The notes beneath the pieces are model-generated. The model was not told where the DNA came from. It saw nothing but the letters and a program-made list of their open reading frames with translations, and searched no databases. The position numbers and the translations under genes are program-made. Of a stretch of DNA of 5,468 nt, positions 5,111 through 5,468 are shown in pieces. The first letter of the stretch is position 1; every line of letters starts with the position of its first letter. Source of the stretch: Actinobacteria bacterium UBA959 (lineage in GTDB: Bacteria; Actinomycetota; Actinomycetes; S36-B12; UBA5976); the NCBI GenBank assembly GCA_002293025.1, contig DBCL01000018.1:6391-11858 (forward strand), given 5' to 3'.

Positions 5111-5468
5111 GTGAGCAAAACCAAAGATGACCTTAAGAAGCAAATTCTTAAAAAAGCAGTTGTGCACGGCAAAGTGATCTTAAGTAGTGGCAAAGAAGCT
5201 GATTACTACATTGATCTGCGCCGAGTTACCCTAGATGGAATTGCAGCACCACTGGTAGGTCAGGTTATGCGTGACTTAACTAAAGATTGGCAATATGAAG
5301 CTGTTGGTGGTTTAACACTCGGCGCAGATCCAGTAGCAACGGCTATGTTGCATTCAGCAGCGCTTGATGGGCCAACCCTGGATGCGTTTGTGGTTCGCAA
5401 AGCTGAAAAAGCACATGGTTTGCAGCGGCGAATTGAAGGCGCTAATGTTAAAGGTAAGAAAGTATTAG
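5111..5468 (+). CDS. pyrE: Orotate phosphoribosyltransferase, N-terminal part (3' end outside window)
   Basis: PyrE joins orotate to PRPP to make orotidine 5'-phosphate in de novo pyrimidine synthesis, in the cytoplasm. The 119 visible codons begin GTG AGC AAA and encode MSKTKDDLKKQILKKAVVHG, then LSSGKEADYYIDLRRVTLDG (24-43), GGLTLGADPVATAM (68-81), a VVRKAEKAHG segment (96-105) and RIEG (109-112). These are hallmarks of bacterial OPRT: the SSGKxxxYYxDxR N-terminal signature, the G-x-DPVA loop and the VRKxxKxHG loop with its PRPP-contacting Lys residues. The PRPP-binding VEDTxTTG-type motif would lie just past the window edge. A TGA in frame at 5105-5107 leaves GTG at 5111 as the first possible start. 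No strong Shine-Dalgarno precedes it. The gene is divergent from the methyltransferase. Confidence 0.95.
   Translation, partial: MSKTKDDLKKQILKKAVVHGKVILSSGKEADYYIDLRRVTLDGIAAPLVGQVMRDLTKDWQYEAVGGLTLGADPVATAMLHSAALDGPTLDAFVVRKAEKAHGLQRRIEGANVKGKKVL

Noticed and set aside
1..5468. A new defence, toxin or mobile system
   Set aside because: All four genes have recognisable families, three of them housekeeping. No transposase, integrase, nuclease, toxin-antitoxin pair or reverse transcriptase is visible on either strand.

Overview
The window looks like a piece of a low-to-moderate-GC actinobacterial chromosome (roughly mid-40s percent GC by eye). The truncated fructose-bisphosphate aldolase and orotate phosphoribosyltransferase and the SpoU-family methyltransferase all carry actinobacterial sequence signatures. 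The order pyrE / spoU-type methyltransferase / fba is a neighbourhood I recall from several Actinobacteria. An aquatic, reduced-genome lineage such as the freshwater acI group (Nanopelagicales) would fit the base composition, short intergenic gaps and AT-leaning codons, but that placement is inference.

Layout from left to right. (1) Positions 1-539, minus strand: the N-terminal 179 codons of class II fructose-bisphosphate aldolase, cut by the window edge. (2) Positions 540-622: a short gap with the aldolase Shine-Dalgarno and one copy of a short palindromic repeat. (3) Positions 623-4228, minus strand: a 1201-residue secreted, multidomain subtilisin-like (S8) protease. Its parts are signal peptide, I9-type propeptide, aqualysin/proteinase-K-like catalytic domain, four fibronectin-III-like repeats, a Pro-Thr linker encoded by a hexanucleotide repeat, two tandem Ig-like repeats and a C-terminal Cys-pair domain. 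(4) Positions 4229-4374: an intergenic region with a strong Shine-Dalgarno, a possible promoter and two small hairpins. (5) Positions 4375-5046, minus strand: a SpoU/TrmH-family RNA 2'-O-methyltransferase. (6) Positions 5047-5110: a divergent promoter region. (7) Positions 5111-5468, plus strand: the N-terminal 119 codons of orotate phosphoribosyltransferase, cut by the window edge.

Three of the four genes are housekeeping: glycolysis, RNA modification and pyrimidine synthesis. The protease is the accessory element. It probably acts outside the cell, and its long repeat-rich stalk suggests a cell-surface or substrate-adhesion role. Nothing in the window links it functionally to its neighbours. 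I see no tRNA, rRNA, CRISPR array, insertion sequence, integrase or phage gene, and no evidence for an undescribed multi-gene system. The most unusual content is the protease architecture, its in-frame microsatellite linker and its position between housekeeping genes.
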